A stretch of 64,000 nt of DNA from an uncultured Formosa sp. (GTDB lineage: Bacteria > Bacteroidota > Bacteroidia > Flavobacteriales > Flavobacteriaceae). The translations under genes were made by a program, and so were the position numbers. How positions within the stretch are numbered: position 1 is the stretch's first letter; each line of letters begins with the position of its first letter. The stretch is taken from assembly GCF_947500765.1 (NCBI RefSeq), contig NZ_CANMTH010000001.1:248001-312000 (forward strand), read 5' to 3'. Below the pieces are notes generated by a model, which saw only the letters and a program-made list of their open reading frames with translations, did no database searches and was not told the origin of the DNA. Shown piece by piece: positions 34,824 to 43,604 of this stretch.

Positions 34824-35957
34824 TTAATTGTATTTTACTTTTCTTAAAATACGTAAAGTTTCTTTGTAAATTAAATAGACTTCTAGTTTGTGAGATTTAA
34901 GATAGATTTTTGCTCTGTAAAGTTTATTAAGCGCTTCGGGGAAATTGTTTAAATAACATATTAAATAACTGCCAGGAAGGTTTTTTAAGTCTTCTTCTTC
35001 AGTTGGTGTAAGTGTTAATCCTTTTCTTAATTTTTCTATAATTGCATTATTGGAGTTGTAAATATGATGCAAAATTTTTCTATCGTATTGCGGTGGCTCA
35101 AATAATAGAGTAGTGTTTATATGGTAGCTTGCATTGTCTTTAAAGCTAATTATAGTTTCTTCTAAAGGATAATAGTTGTAGGAATTTTGAAGGCCTAAGT
35201 GTACATATTCAATAATATTGAAAGAGTCTTCTGTTATGGAAATAGAAACTTCATCTAGGGTAGAAAAAAACAAACGCACCTGTTCGTTAATTAATTCAAT
35301 ATCAACCCTAGAGTAATAGATGTTGTTTTTAACTGCTTTTTTTTGTCCAGCCCAACAAACCACAAAATATTCTTTAAAAACAAGATACTTCGGGTTGTAA
35401 TCTTTTCTGGAGTTTAAGAAATCGAACACGCCGTTTAAAGTGTATTCGATATTGTTTTGTGCATGATTTTCTATAGATTCAACAATCTTAGAATTTACAT
35501 CTTCAATTTTTATATCAAAGGCCTTGGGCATACTTATACTGCCGTCTCTAAAAAAGACTGCACCACCGTAATATTTCCAAATGTTTTTCCGGAGAGACGT
35601 AATTTTATTATTCGCACGTATCGTTACCAATCCAACAACTTTGTGATTAGGTAAATGCGGAAACGGAATGTTTTCGTATTGTACAATTGGTGGATTGGTA
35701 AGATAGGCGTTTATTAAATTCTGAATTTTACTATCGTCGAAAAAATCGACTCCAATAATTTCGTTGTCATCATCTTCAACACCAATAACAATAAAGGAGT
35801 TGTTTTTTGGATTGCTATTAGAAAGCGCGCAAACATGTTTTAAAAATTTAGCTTTACCTTCTTTTTCGCTAATATTAATTTTACGTTTTTTATCGTAAAA
35901 GCTATTCTCGTCATTATGCGCTAATAGATTTTTAATAAGAAGACGCTTATTAATCAT
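34824..35957 (-). CDS. AlbA_2 domain (Schlafen-like) putative ATP/nucleic-acid-binding protein
   Basis: A 377-residue cytoplasmic protein. The N-terminal 130 residues match the AlbA_2/Schlafen-like domain: FLKHVCALSNSNPKNNSFIVIGVEDDDNEIIGVD, a strand-helix-strand block that in databases is often called ATP-binding or HTH-associated. The C-terminal 240 residues are not recognised; they are rich in aromatic and charged residues. The start 1 bp after the stop of the SDR gene suggests cotranscription with it. Proteins of this group have been linked to regulation or defence, but nothing here supports a specific role. Confidence 0.75.
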   Translation of the reverse strand: MINKRLLIKNLLAHNDENSFYDKKRKINISEKEGKAKFLKHVCALSNSNPKNNSFIVIGVEDDDNEIIGVDFFDDSKIQNLINAYLTNPPIVQYENIPFPHLPNHKVVGLVTIRANNKITSLRKNIWKYYGGAVFFRDGSISMPKAFDIKIEDVNSKIVESIENHAQNNIEYTLNGVFDFLNSRKDYNPKYLVFKEYFVVCWAGQKKAVKNNIYYSRVDIELINEQVRLFFSTLDEVSISITEDSFNIIEYVHLGLQNSYNYYPLEETIISFKDNASYHINTTLLFEPPQYDRKILHHIYNSNNAIIEKLRKGLTLTPTEEEDLKNLPGSYLICYLNNFPEALNKLYRAKIYLKSHKLEVYLIYKETLRILRKVKYN

Positions 35958-35958
35958 A

Positions 35959-36711
35959 TTAATCCTTTTTTAAAATAGTAGAATTAGCCTGAGCGGTTGG
36001 AAAAACGAGTAAATCTGCAATATTAACATGATAAGGTCTGCTAATAACAAAGTAAATAATTTCAGCAATATCTTGAGGTTGTAAAGCTTGGTAGCCTTTG
36101 TACACTGAATCTGCTTTAGGGTCTCCTTTAAATCTGACTTTAGAAAATTCAGTTTCAACTAAGCCCGGATTAACAGCGCCAACTTTTATACCATAGGGGT
36201 TCATATCAATTCGCATGCCTTCAGTTATAGCTAAAACAGCATGCTTACTAGCGCAATATACGTTTCCTTTAGGGTATACTTCTTTTCCTGCAGAAGACCC
36301 TATGTTAATAATATGCCCAGATTTACGAGCTATCATTTTGGGTATAATGGCATGGCTAACATACAATACTCCTTTTACATTAATATCCATCATGGCATCC
36401 CAATCGTCTGTACTTCCTTCTTGAATAGTATCTAGGCCATGTGCATTTCCAGCGTTATTAATTAAAATATCGATATTAGAAAACTCTTCAGGAAGTGAGT
36501 TTATGGCATCTTCGGTAGCTTTCTTATCTCTAACATCAAAATTTAAAGTAAAGACGTCGGTATCTTTTTCTAACGCTTTTTTTATGGTGTCTAAGCGGTC
36601 TTGTCTACGTCCGCATAAAACTAACTTAATGTGGTGTTTAGCAAATTCATGAGCGGTAGATCTTCCTATACCGCTTGTGGCACCTGTAATTAATGCTATC
36701 TTAGTCTTCAT
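35959..36711 (-). CDS. Short-chain dehydrogenase/reductase (YdfG-like)
   Basis: A 250-residue classical SDR. The coenzyme motif TGATSGIGRSTAHEF is at residues 9-23, with an Arg-rich loop after strand 2 (CGRRQDRL) that favours NADP(H). NNAG, the catalytic Ser in INIGSSAGKE and YCASKHA with the Tyr/Lys pair complete the active site. The PGLVETEF segment resembles YdfG, which oxidises 3-hydroxy acids such as serine and allo-threonine. The exact substrate is unknown. Confidence 0.92.
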   Translation of the reverse strand: MKTKIALITGATSGIGRSTAHEFAKHHIKLVLCGRRQDRLDTIKKALEKDTDVFTLNFDVRDKKATEDAINSLPEEFSNIDILINNAGNAHGLDTIQEGSTDDWDAMMDINVKGVLYVSHAIIPKMIARKSGHIINIGSSAGKEVYPKGNVYCASKHAVLAITEGMRIDMNPYGIKVGAVNPGLVETEFSKVRFKGDPKADSVYKGYQALQPQDIAEIIYFVISRPYHVNIADLLVFPTAQANSTILKKD

Positions 36712-36962
36712 TATGTGATTTGTTTTTTGAATACTTTCGTATAAAAATACTTAATACACATTAAAATTTACTAGTGTGTGCGTTAATTATTGTCTAATTC
36801 TTGTGTATTATAATTTGAAAATTCTGTTTTTTGCATAGAATATCTTAATTAATACATAATGTTTAATTTTTAACCAATTATTAACAGCTAAACACGGAAA
36901 ATTTTAACAATTTGCATGGCATTAAAAATGCTTACTAAATTCGAGTTTTTAAAAAATAGAAT

Positions 36963-37964
36963 ATGGAGGATACCAGTACAGTTGATATTAAATCAATCAA
37001 CGAAAAGATAGAAAGAGAAAGTGCTTTTGTCGATTTACTTACATTAGAAATGAATAAAGTAATCGTTGGACAAAAACATATGGTAGAACGCTTACTTATT
37101 GGATTATTAGGTCAAGGACACATACTTTTAGAAGGGGTTCCTGGATTAGCAAAAACATTAGCTATTAATACCCTGTCTAAGGCTATAGATGGTAGTTTTA
37201 GCCGTGTGCAATTTACACCAGATTTGTTACCTGCCGATGTGGTAGGGACAATGATTTACAATATAAAAGATAACGATTTCACGATTAAAAAAGGACCGAT
37301 TTTTGCGAACTTTGTACTTGCAGATGAGATTAACAGAGCACCAGCAAAAGTACAATCTGCGTTATTAGAGGCCATGCAGGAAAAACAAGTTACTATTGGA
37401 GATGAAACATTTATCTTAGATAAGCCTTTTTTAGTAATGGCAACACAAAACCCAGTAGAGCAGGAAGGAACATATCCGTTACCAGAAGCTCAAGTCGATC
37501 GTTTTATGTTGAAAACCGTTATCGATTATCCTAAATTAGATGAAGAACAACTTATTGTTCGTGCTAATTTAAGAGGAACTTACGAGAAAGTAAATCCAGT
37601 AGTTTCAGTAGCTCAAATTTTAAGAGCGCAAGAAGCCGTTCGTGAAGTGTATATGGATGAGAAAATTGAGAAATATATTCTTGATATTATTTTCGCAACT
37701 CGTTACCCAGAAAAATATAGATTGTCAGACTTAAAACCTTTAATTTCTTTTGGAGCCTCTCCTCGTGGAAGTATAAACCTTGCAACAGCTGCTAAATGTT
37801 ATGCGTTTATTAAGCGTCGTGGTTACGTAATTCCAGAAGATGTACGTGCCGTTGTTTACGATGTGTTACGCCACAGAATAGGAATTACTTACGAAGCTGA
37901 AGCAGAAAATATTACTTCAGAAGATATTATTAGCAAAATTGTTAATGAAATTGAAGTGCCATAG
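36963..37964 (+). CDS. MoxR-family AAA+ ATPase
   Basis: A 333-residue chaperone-type ATPase. Walker A is GVPGLAKTLA, Walker B is LADEINRAPAK, and the sensor region ATQNPVEQEGTYPLPEAQVDRF is the MoxR signature. MoxR proteins help assemble or activate partners that carry von Willebrand A domains. It is the first gene of an eight-gene run that ends with BatE, so it is the ATPase of the Bat (Bacteroides aerotolerance) system. A 78-bp gap follows before the DUF58 gene. Confidence 0.95.
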   Translation: MEDTSTVDIKSINEKIERESAFVDLLTLEMNKVIVGQKHMVERLLIGLLGQGHILLEGVPGLAKTLAINTLSKAIDGSFSRVQFTPDLLPADVVGTMIYNIKDNDFTIKKGPIFANFVLADEINRAPAKVQSALLEAMQEKQVTIGDETFILDKPFLVMATQNPVEQEGTYPLPEAQVDRFMLKTVIDYPKLDEEQLIVRANLRGTYEKVNPVVSVAQILRAQEAVREVYMDEKIEKYILDIIFATRYPEKYRLSDLKPLISFGASPRGSINLATAAKCYAFIKRRGYVIPEDVRAVVYDVLRHRIGITYEAEAENITSEDIISKIVNEIEVP

Positions 37965-38042
37965 AATTTTTAATTTAAGAATGAAGAAAGACGGTTTATG
38001 TAAACTACTGTAAATCAAAAATTCACTATCGTAAATTGAAGC

Positions 38043-38906
38043 ATGGACACTAAAGAATTACTAAAAAAAGTACGAAAAATTGAGATTAAGACGCGCCGTT
38101 TGTCTAATCATATTTTTGGAGGAGAATATCATTCAACCTTCAAAGGTCGTGGTATGACGTTTAGTGAAGTGCGTCAGTATCAATTTGGAGACGATGTTAG
38201 AAATATAGATTGGAATGTTACTGCACGTTACAACGAACCTTATATAAAAGTGTTTGAGGAAGAACGTGAGTTAACCATGATGCTTATGGTTGATGTTTCT
38301 GGATCTGAAATGTTTGGTACAGAACAGCAGTTTAAAAATGAAGTGGTTACCGAAATAGCTGCAACATTAGCGTTTTCGGCAACACAAAACAATGATAAAA
38401 TTGGGTTAATTTTATTTTCAGATACAGTAGAGCTTTATATTCCACCTAAAAAAAGTCGTTCTCATGTTTTAAGAATTATTAGAGAACTTATAGAGTTTGA
38501 ACCTAAAAGTAAAGACACTAATATTGCTGAAGCGTTTAAGTTTCTATCTAGTATTCAAAAGAAACGCGCCATTGTTTTTGTGCTTTCAGATTTTATATCA
38601 GAAGATTATAAGCAGACTTTAAAAATCGCAGCTAAACGTCATGATGTTACTGGAATTCGTGTGTATGATAAGCATGAAGAAAGCATCCCTAATTTAGGAA
38701 TGGTACATATACAAGACGAAGAAACTGGAGAACTTATGTTAGTTAATACATCGTCTAAAGCTGTAAGGGCAAATTACAGTAAATATTATCAAGAAAAAGT
38801 AAACTATTATAAAGACAGCTTTGCTAAATCTGGAGCTGGAACTATAGATTGTCGTGTAGACGAAAGTTATGTAAAAAAATTACTTGGCTATTTTAAACGC
38901 AGATGA
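38043..38906 (+). CDS. DUF58 protein of the Bat operon
   Basis: A 287-residue cytoplasmic protein with the DUF58 signature GRGMTFSEVRQYQFGDD followed by VRNIDWNVTARYNEPYIK. The middle has a vWA-like segment with LMVDVSGSEMFG, a MIDAS-type DxSGS motif. DUF58 proteins are regular partners of MoxR ATPases and the Bat vWA proteins; the pair is thought to act as an assembly unit at the inner membrane. It lies between MoxR and the 562-residue membrane protein on the same strand. Confidence 0.92.
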   Translation: MDTKELLKKVRKIEIKTRRLSNHIFGGEYHSTFKGRGMTFSEVRQYQFGDDVRNIDWNVTARYNEPYIKVFEEERELTMMLMVDVSGSEMFGTEQQFKNEVVTEIAATLAFSATQNNDKIGLILFSDTVELYIPPKKSRSHVLRIIRELIEFEPKSKDTNIAEAFKFLSSIQKKRAIVFVLSDFISEDYKQTLKIAAKRHDVTGIRVYDKHEESIPNLGMVHIQDEETGELMLVNTSSKAVRANYSKYYQEKVNYYKDSFAKSGAGTIDCRVDESYVKKLLGYFKRR

Positions 38907-38922
38907 TAATCTTAAATAACTT

Positions 38923-40611
38923 ATGAAAATTTTTAAATTCCCAATATTGAATCGTTTTAAGAATAGCTTATGTTTACTAGTTGTATTCAGCTTATTCTCG
39001 GGCTATTCTTATGCACAAGATGTAACTTCAGGAATCGATTCTACTTCAGTAAAAGTAGGAGCGCAAATTACATATAAAATTGAAGTTGAGGTAGACTCTA
39101 CTAAGCTGGTTGTATTTCCAGAAGGACAGACTTTCTCGCCTTTAGAAATGATACATTCATATCCTGTAGATACTACAAAATTAGATGATAAATTCAATTT
39201 AATCAAAAAATATGGCCTAACACAGTTCGATTCTGGACATTATACTATTCCTGTTCAAAAAATTGTTATTGGAGATAAAACCTTTCAAACAGATTCTTTA
39301 AAAGTAGAGATTAGAGATATTGTTGTAGATTCTACTAAACAAGGACTTTACGATATTAAGCCTTACATACAAGTTGAAAAAATAAATAATAATTGGTGGA
39401 AATTACCTCTTTATATCCTTTTAGGGTTACTTATTGTAGGCGGATTATTGTATTGGTTTATCTGGAGAAAAAAACCATTAACAGAAGAAGAAGAAATTGC
39501 ATTATTACCACCATATGAACGTGCAAAATTAGCGCTACAGAAGTTAGATGAAAGTCAGTTTTTAGTTCAAGAAGAAATCAAAGAATATTATTCAGAGTTA
39601 ACGCTGGTACTTCGTAAGTATTTAGACGAAAAAGTTTACGACAGAGCTTTAGAAAGTACTACAGACGAATTGATTAGTCGATTAGAATTATTAAGAGAAG
39701 GTAATCAAATTGATTTCAGTAAAGCTACAATTAAAAATATTGAAAGTATTTTAAAACGTGCCGATTTAGTAAAATTCGCCAAGTCTGCACCAGATATTGC
39801 TTTAGCAGAAATGGATAAGCAAACAATTGCTTCAGAAATAGACCACGTTAAGGAAGTGCTTCCTGAACCAGATGAAGAAGAAAAATTATTAAATCAGCAA
39901 TATAAAGAGGAGCAAGAGCGTAAAAAGAAACGTAAAAAAATAATTATTTCTGTAGCCGCAGGAATAGGATTACTCGCTTTAATCTTTGCAGGGTTTGCCT
40001 TTAAATATGGCTTTAATTATACTAAAGACACACTTTTAGGTCACGATACAAAACAATTGTTAGAAGGGCAATGGGTTACAAGTTCTTACGGCATACCACC
40101 TGTTAAAATTACGACACCAGAAGTTTTAATGCGTTTAGAAAGCCCAGTTCCAGACGAACTAAAAGAGAAAATCCAAATTACAAAGTTTGGTTTTGGAACC
40201 ATGTTAGACGATTTTAGTGTTAATGTTACAACTCAAAAATCTGCTCCTGAACAAAATCAGCAAACGCAACAACAAGGTGGTCAACAACCACAGCAAAATG
40301 AGGGTGTCGATTTAAATGAAGCATCAGAACGTGCTATAAAGCAATTCGAACTAAATAAAGTAACAGATATTACTGTAAAACAAGAAGCGTTTACAACTCC
40401 AAATGGAGCAAAAGGTTTAAAAACGTTTGGTAACGGACATATTCCAGTAGGCAATTCTGATAATTATGTGTCTGGACATTATATAATGCTCCACTTTACG
40501 GGACAAAATGTGTTACAAGAAATTATAATTACATGGAAAAATGATGATGTTTATGCTGAAGAGATGGCAGAACGCATCGTGAATTCCATAGAACTAAATA
40601 AAGCAGAATAA
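38923..40611 (+). CDS. Bat-operon membrane protein with BatD-like N-terminus
   Basis: A 562-residue protein. The signal peptide (about 1-31, YSYAQ) is followed by a periplasmic beta domain (about 32-150; DSTSVKVGAQITYKIEVEV) similar to the start of BatD. TM1 is near 165-185 (WWKLPLYILLGLLIVGGLLY). A helical cytoplasmic region of the DUF4381 type follows (EIKEYYSELTLVLRKYLDEK), then TM2 near 345-365 and a long C-terminal part with a Q-rich linker (about 440-470) and a beta region. It overlaps batA by one base. The C-terminal extension goes beyond what I expect of DUF4381 proteins. Confidence 0.8.
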   Translation: MKIFKFPILNRFKNSLCLLVVFSLFSGYSYAQDVTSGIDSTSVKVGAQITYKIEVEVDSTKLVVFPEGQTFSPLEMIHSYPVDTTKLDDKFNLIKKYGLTQFDSGHYTIPVQKIVIGDKTFQTDSLKVEIRDIVVDSTKQGLYDIKPYIQVEKINNNWWKLPLYILLGLLIVGGLLYWFIWRKKPLTEEEEIALLPPYERAKLALQKLDESQFLVQEEIKEYYSELTLVLRKYLDEKVYDRALESTTDELISRLELLREGNQIDFSKATIKNIESILKRADLVKFAKSAPDIALAEMDKQTIASEIDHVKEVLPEPDEEEKLLNQQYKEEQERKKKRKKIIISVAAGIGLLALIFAGFAFKYGFNYTKDTLLGHDTKQLLEGQWVTSSYGIPPVKITTPEVLMRLESPVPDELKEKIQITKFGFGTMLDDFSVNVTTQKSAPEQNQQTQQQGGQQPQQNEGVDLNEASERAIKQFELNKVTDITVKQEAFTTPNGAKGLKTFGNGHIPVGNSDNYVSGHYIMLHFTGQNVLQEIIITWKNDDVYAEEMAERIVNSIELNKAE

Positions 40612-41615
40612 TGTTTGAGGGTATAGAATTTTTAAACAAAGAAGTATTCTGGTTGCTATTATTGTTACCATTAGCAATTGTATGGTATCTTTTTAAGCAG
40701 AACAAGCAAAATGCCGAACTTAAAATGTCTAGCATTAAAGGATTTAAAGTAACTAATTCGTGGTTGCCAAAATTAAAACATCTCCTTTTTGCATTACGTT
40801 TATTGGCTTTAGCCTTATTAATAACTGCATTAGCAAGACCAAGAACTGTAGATGTGTCTTCCAGAACCAATACAACTAAGGGTATCGATATTGTTATGGC
40901 TATAGATGTTTCGGCAAGTATGTTGGCTAAAGATTTAAAACCAAACCGTTTAGAAGCTTTAAAAGATGTTGCAGCCAAATTTATTAAAGAACGTCCTAAC
41001 GATAGAATTGGTTTAGTAGAATATGCAGGAGAGAGCTATACTAGAACACCAATTACTAGCGATAAGGGTATTGTTATTCGATCTTTAAACGACATTAAGT
41101 ATAATAATATTATTGAAGGCGGTACAGCAATTGGAATGGGATTAGCAACTGCCGTAAACAGATTAAAAGATAGTAAAGCCAAGAGTAAAGTTATTATTTT
41201 ACTTACCGATGGTGTAAATAACTCAGGGTTTATAGATCCTAAAATAGCTAGTGAAATGGCTGTAGAATTTGGTATAAAAACCTACACTATTGGATTAGGT
41301 TCTAATGGTATGGCATTATCGCCAATAGGTATTTTACCAAACGGAAGTTTTCAATACGGTCGTGTTCAGGTCGAGATTGATGAAGCTCTTTTAGAAGAAA
41401 TTGCTAAAGTTACTGGAGGTAAATATTTTAGAGCAACAGATAATAAGAAGTTAGAAGAAATTTACGGAGAAATTAATAAACTGGAAAAAACAGATATAGA
41501 AGAATTTAAGTACTATAATTATCAAGAAAAATTCCGTCCATTAGTATTATTGGCAGGTATGTTATTATTACTTGAACTTTTACTTCGATCTACAATATTC
41601 AAAAGTTTTATATAA
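40611..41615 (+). CDS. batA: BatA, vWA-domain aerotolerance protein
   Basis: A 334-residue inner-membrane protein with TMs near 10-25, 55-75 and 305-330 and a von Willebrand A domain between. The metal-ion-dependent adhesion site is AIDVSASM, with the partner Thr and Asp residues in EGGTAIGMG and LLTDGVNN. BatA and BatB are the two vWA proteins of the Bat operon and probably form a periplasm-facing complex. It starts on the last base of the preceding stop (TAATG) and ends 3 bp before batB, which indicates tight operon coupling. Confidence 0.92.
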   Translation: MFEGIEFLNKEVFWLLLLLPLAIVWYLFKQNKQNAELKMSSIKGFKVTNSWLPKLKHLLFALRLLALALLITALARPRTVDVSSRTNTTKGIDIVMAIDVSASMLAKDLKPNRLEALKDVAAKFIKERPNDRIGLVEYAGESYTRTPITSDKGIVIRSLNDIKYNNIIEGGTAIGMGLATAVNRLKDSKAKSKVIILLTDGVNNSGFIDPKIASEMAVEFGIKTYTIGLGSNGMALSPIGILPNGSFQYGRVQVEIDEALLEEIAKVTGGKYFRATDNKKLEEIYGEINKLEKTDIEEFKYYNYQEKFRPLVLLAGMLLLLELLLRSTIFKSFI

Positions 41616-41618
41616 TAG

Positions 41619-42656
41619 ATGTTTCAATTAGAAGAAAAAATATGGTTTTGGGCACTCTGTGTCATTCCGGTGATTATCGTCATCTATTCGGTGCTTCAAT
41701 TATGGAAACACCATACTCAAAAAAAATTCGCAGATAAAGCCCTTTTAAAGCGTTTAAGTCCGAATCGTTCGGTATTTAAATCAGTATTAAAAATAGTGGT
41801 TATTTGCTTGGCTTTTGCATCATTAACAATTGCATTGGTTAATCCTAAAGTAGGAACCAAGTTGGAAACCGTTAAGCGAGAAGGTGTAGATATTGTATTT
41901 GCTGTCGATGTTTCTAAAAGTATGTTGGCCGAAGATATTGCGCCTAACAGATTAGAAAAAGCAAAACAATTAGTCACGCAAATTATTAATAATTTAGCGA
42001 GCGATCGTGTTGGTATTATCGCTTATGCAGGGAAGGCTTTTCCGCAATTGCCAATTACTACAGACTATGCTTCTGCAAAGATGTTCCTTCAGAATATGAA
42101 TACAGATATGATGTCGTCTCAAGGTACCGCTATAAACGAAGCTATTAATTTGGCTAAAACGTATTATGACGATTCTGAGCAAACCAATCGTGTGCTCATT
42201 ATTATTTCAGACGGAGAAGACCATAGTGAAGTTGCAGCTAAAGTAGCAGAAGAAGCCTCCGAAGAAGGGATCAGAATTTTTACTATTGGTGTAGGAGATG
42301 TAAAAGGTGGTCCAATTCCAGAAAAACGAAATGGCGTTGTTATGAATTATAAAAAAGATAGCAACGGAGAAACTGTTATTACACGTTTAAATGAAGAAAC
42401 GCTTGAAAATATAGCTAACGAAGCTAATGGTGTGTATATAAACGGAAGACAAACAAGTGAGGTTGTAGATCAGATTCGTGATATTCTTAATGGTATGGAT
42501 AAAACGGAATTTGAAGCGAAACAATTTGCTGATTTTAAAGATCAATTTCAATGGTTTATAGGTCTTGCAATTTTGTTATTATTTATAGATATTTTCTTAC
42601 TAGATCGTAAGACAGGATGGTTGAAGAAGTTAAACTTATTTAACGAAAACTTATGA
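41619..42656 (+). CDS. batB: BatB, vWA-domain aerotolerance protein
   Basis: A 345-residue paralog of BatA. TMs lie near 10-27, 55-77 and 310-330. The MIDAS motif is AVDVSKSM, and the supporting residues are in SSQGTAINEA and IISDGEDHSE. A GGPIP loop and a VYINGRQTSEVVDQI segment end the vWA domain. Order and spacing (3 bp after batA, 4-bp ATGA overlap with the following frame) match the Bat operon of other Bacteroidota. Confidence 0.92.
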   Translation: MFQLEEKIWFWALCVIPVIIVIYSVLQLWKHHTQKKFADKALLKRLSPNRSVFKSVLKIVVICLAFASLTIALVNPKVGTKLETVKREGVDIVFAVDVSKSMLAEDIAPNRLEKAKQLVTQIINNLASDRVGIIAYAGKAFPQLPITTDYASAKMFLQNMNTDMMSSQGTAINEAINLAKTYYDDSEQTNRVLIIISDGEDHSEVAAKVAEEASEEGIRIFTIGVGDVKGGPIPEKRNGVVMNYKKDSNGETVITRLNEETLENIANEANGVYINGRQTSEVVDQIRDILNGMDKTEFEAKQFADFKDQFQWFIGLAILLLFIDIFLLDRKTGWLKKLNLFNENL

Positions 42657-42706
42657 TAGAAAGCGCTAAAAAATTAGTAATATTCGGAGACTTTGTAATG
42701 TTTGTT

Positions 42707-43579
42707 ATGAAAAGTATAGTATTCATTTTTATCACATTATGCACATTTTCGTCTTTTGCACAGGATGATGATGAGGCTCTTCTTGAATCAAAAAGACAAT
42801 CGAATAATTTTGTTTTCGAAGGGAATGAGAAAATTCAGGGTGAAGATTATGTTGCTGCCGAGATGGAATATAGAAAAGCCATTTCTGAGCAACAATCTAA
42901 TGTCTCTGGGATTTATAATTTAGGAACGTCATATTATAAAAAAGGAAATTTCGAAGAGTCTTTATACCGCTTACAAGAAGCTGCTAATAAAGCAACAGAC
43001 CGCGCAGAGAAGCATAAAGCATTTCATAACATTGGGAATATTTTAATGCAGAATAAAAAATGTAAAGAAGCGGTTGAGGCTTACAAGAACGCATTAAGAA
43101 ACAATCCTGCCGACGAGGAAACACGTTATAATTTTGGTTTAGCTAAAGAATGTGCTAAAGAGCAAGAAGATCAAAACCAGGATAACAAGGACGATCAAGA
43201 CCAAAATAAAGATCAGAATCAAGATCAAAACGAAGATCAGAATAAGGACAATAAAGATCAGGATCAGAAAGACCAAGATAAACAAGACGAGGGCGACCAA
43301 GATCAGGATAAAAAAGACGAAGGCGATCAAGATAAAGATAAAGGCGATCAGGAAGAAAATGAAGATGGTAAGCCTAAAGATGACAAGCAAGATCAAGGCG
43401 AAGGCGATCAAGATAAAAAAGAACAACCACAACAGCCTAAGCCTCAACAAGGGCAAATGTCGCCACAACAAATTAAAAATTTGTTAGAAGCGATGAATAA
43501 TCAAGAACAGAAAGTTCAAGAAAAGATGAATGCTGAGAAACAAAAAGGTGAACGTATTAAAACCGATAAAGATTGGTAG
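42707..43579 (+). CDS. batC: BatC, TPR protein with low-complexity Asp/Gln/Lys region
   Basis: 290 residues from the start at 42707, chosen because it gives a clean signal peptide (MKSIVFIFITLCTFSSFAQ). The longer frame from 42653 would place 18 odd residues before it, but it does overlap the batB stop. About three TPR motifs (YRKAISEQQSNVSGIYNLGT, then IGNILMQNKKCKEAVEAYKN) bind partner proteins. From about residue 150 there is a hydrophilic low-complexity stretch of DQ, DQN and DK repeats, ending in a Q/P-rich part and a short helical tail. The repeat length may vary between strains. Confidence 0.88.
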   Translation: MKSIVFIFITLCTFSSFAQDDDEALLESKRQSNNFVFEGNEKIQGEDYVAAEMEYRKAISEQQSNVSGIYNLGTSYYKKGNFEESLYRLQEAANKATDRAEKHKAFHNIGNILMQNKKCKEAVEAYKNALRNNPADEETRYNFGLAKECAKEQEDQNQDNKDDQDQNKDQNQDQNEDQNKDNKDQDQKDQDKQDEGDQDQDKKDEGDQDKDKGDQEENEDGKPKDDKQDQGEGDQDKKEQPQQPKPQQGQMSPQQIKNLLEAMNNQEQKVQEKMNAEKQKGERIKTDKDW

Positions 43580-43604
43580 TTTGTTTTTAGAATGAATTTA
43601 AAAA

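Noticed and set aside
42653..42706. Upstream ATG start of batC overlapping the batB stop
   Set aside because: It would put 18 residues before an otherwise perfect signal peptide; translation coupling cannot be excluded, but the start at 42707 is better.
43139..43487. Two 110-codon frames, one on each strand, over the repetitive part of batC
   Set aside because: Both read the repetitive DQ/DK DNA in other frames and give all-Lys/Ile or all-Leu/Ile/Phe proteins without any family pattern.
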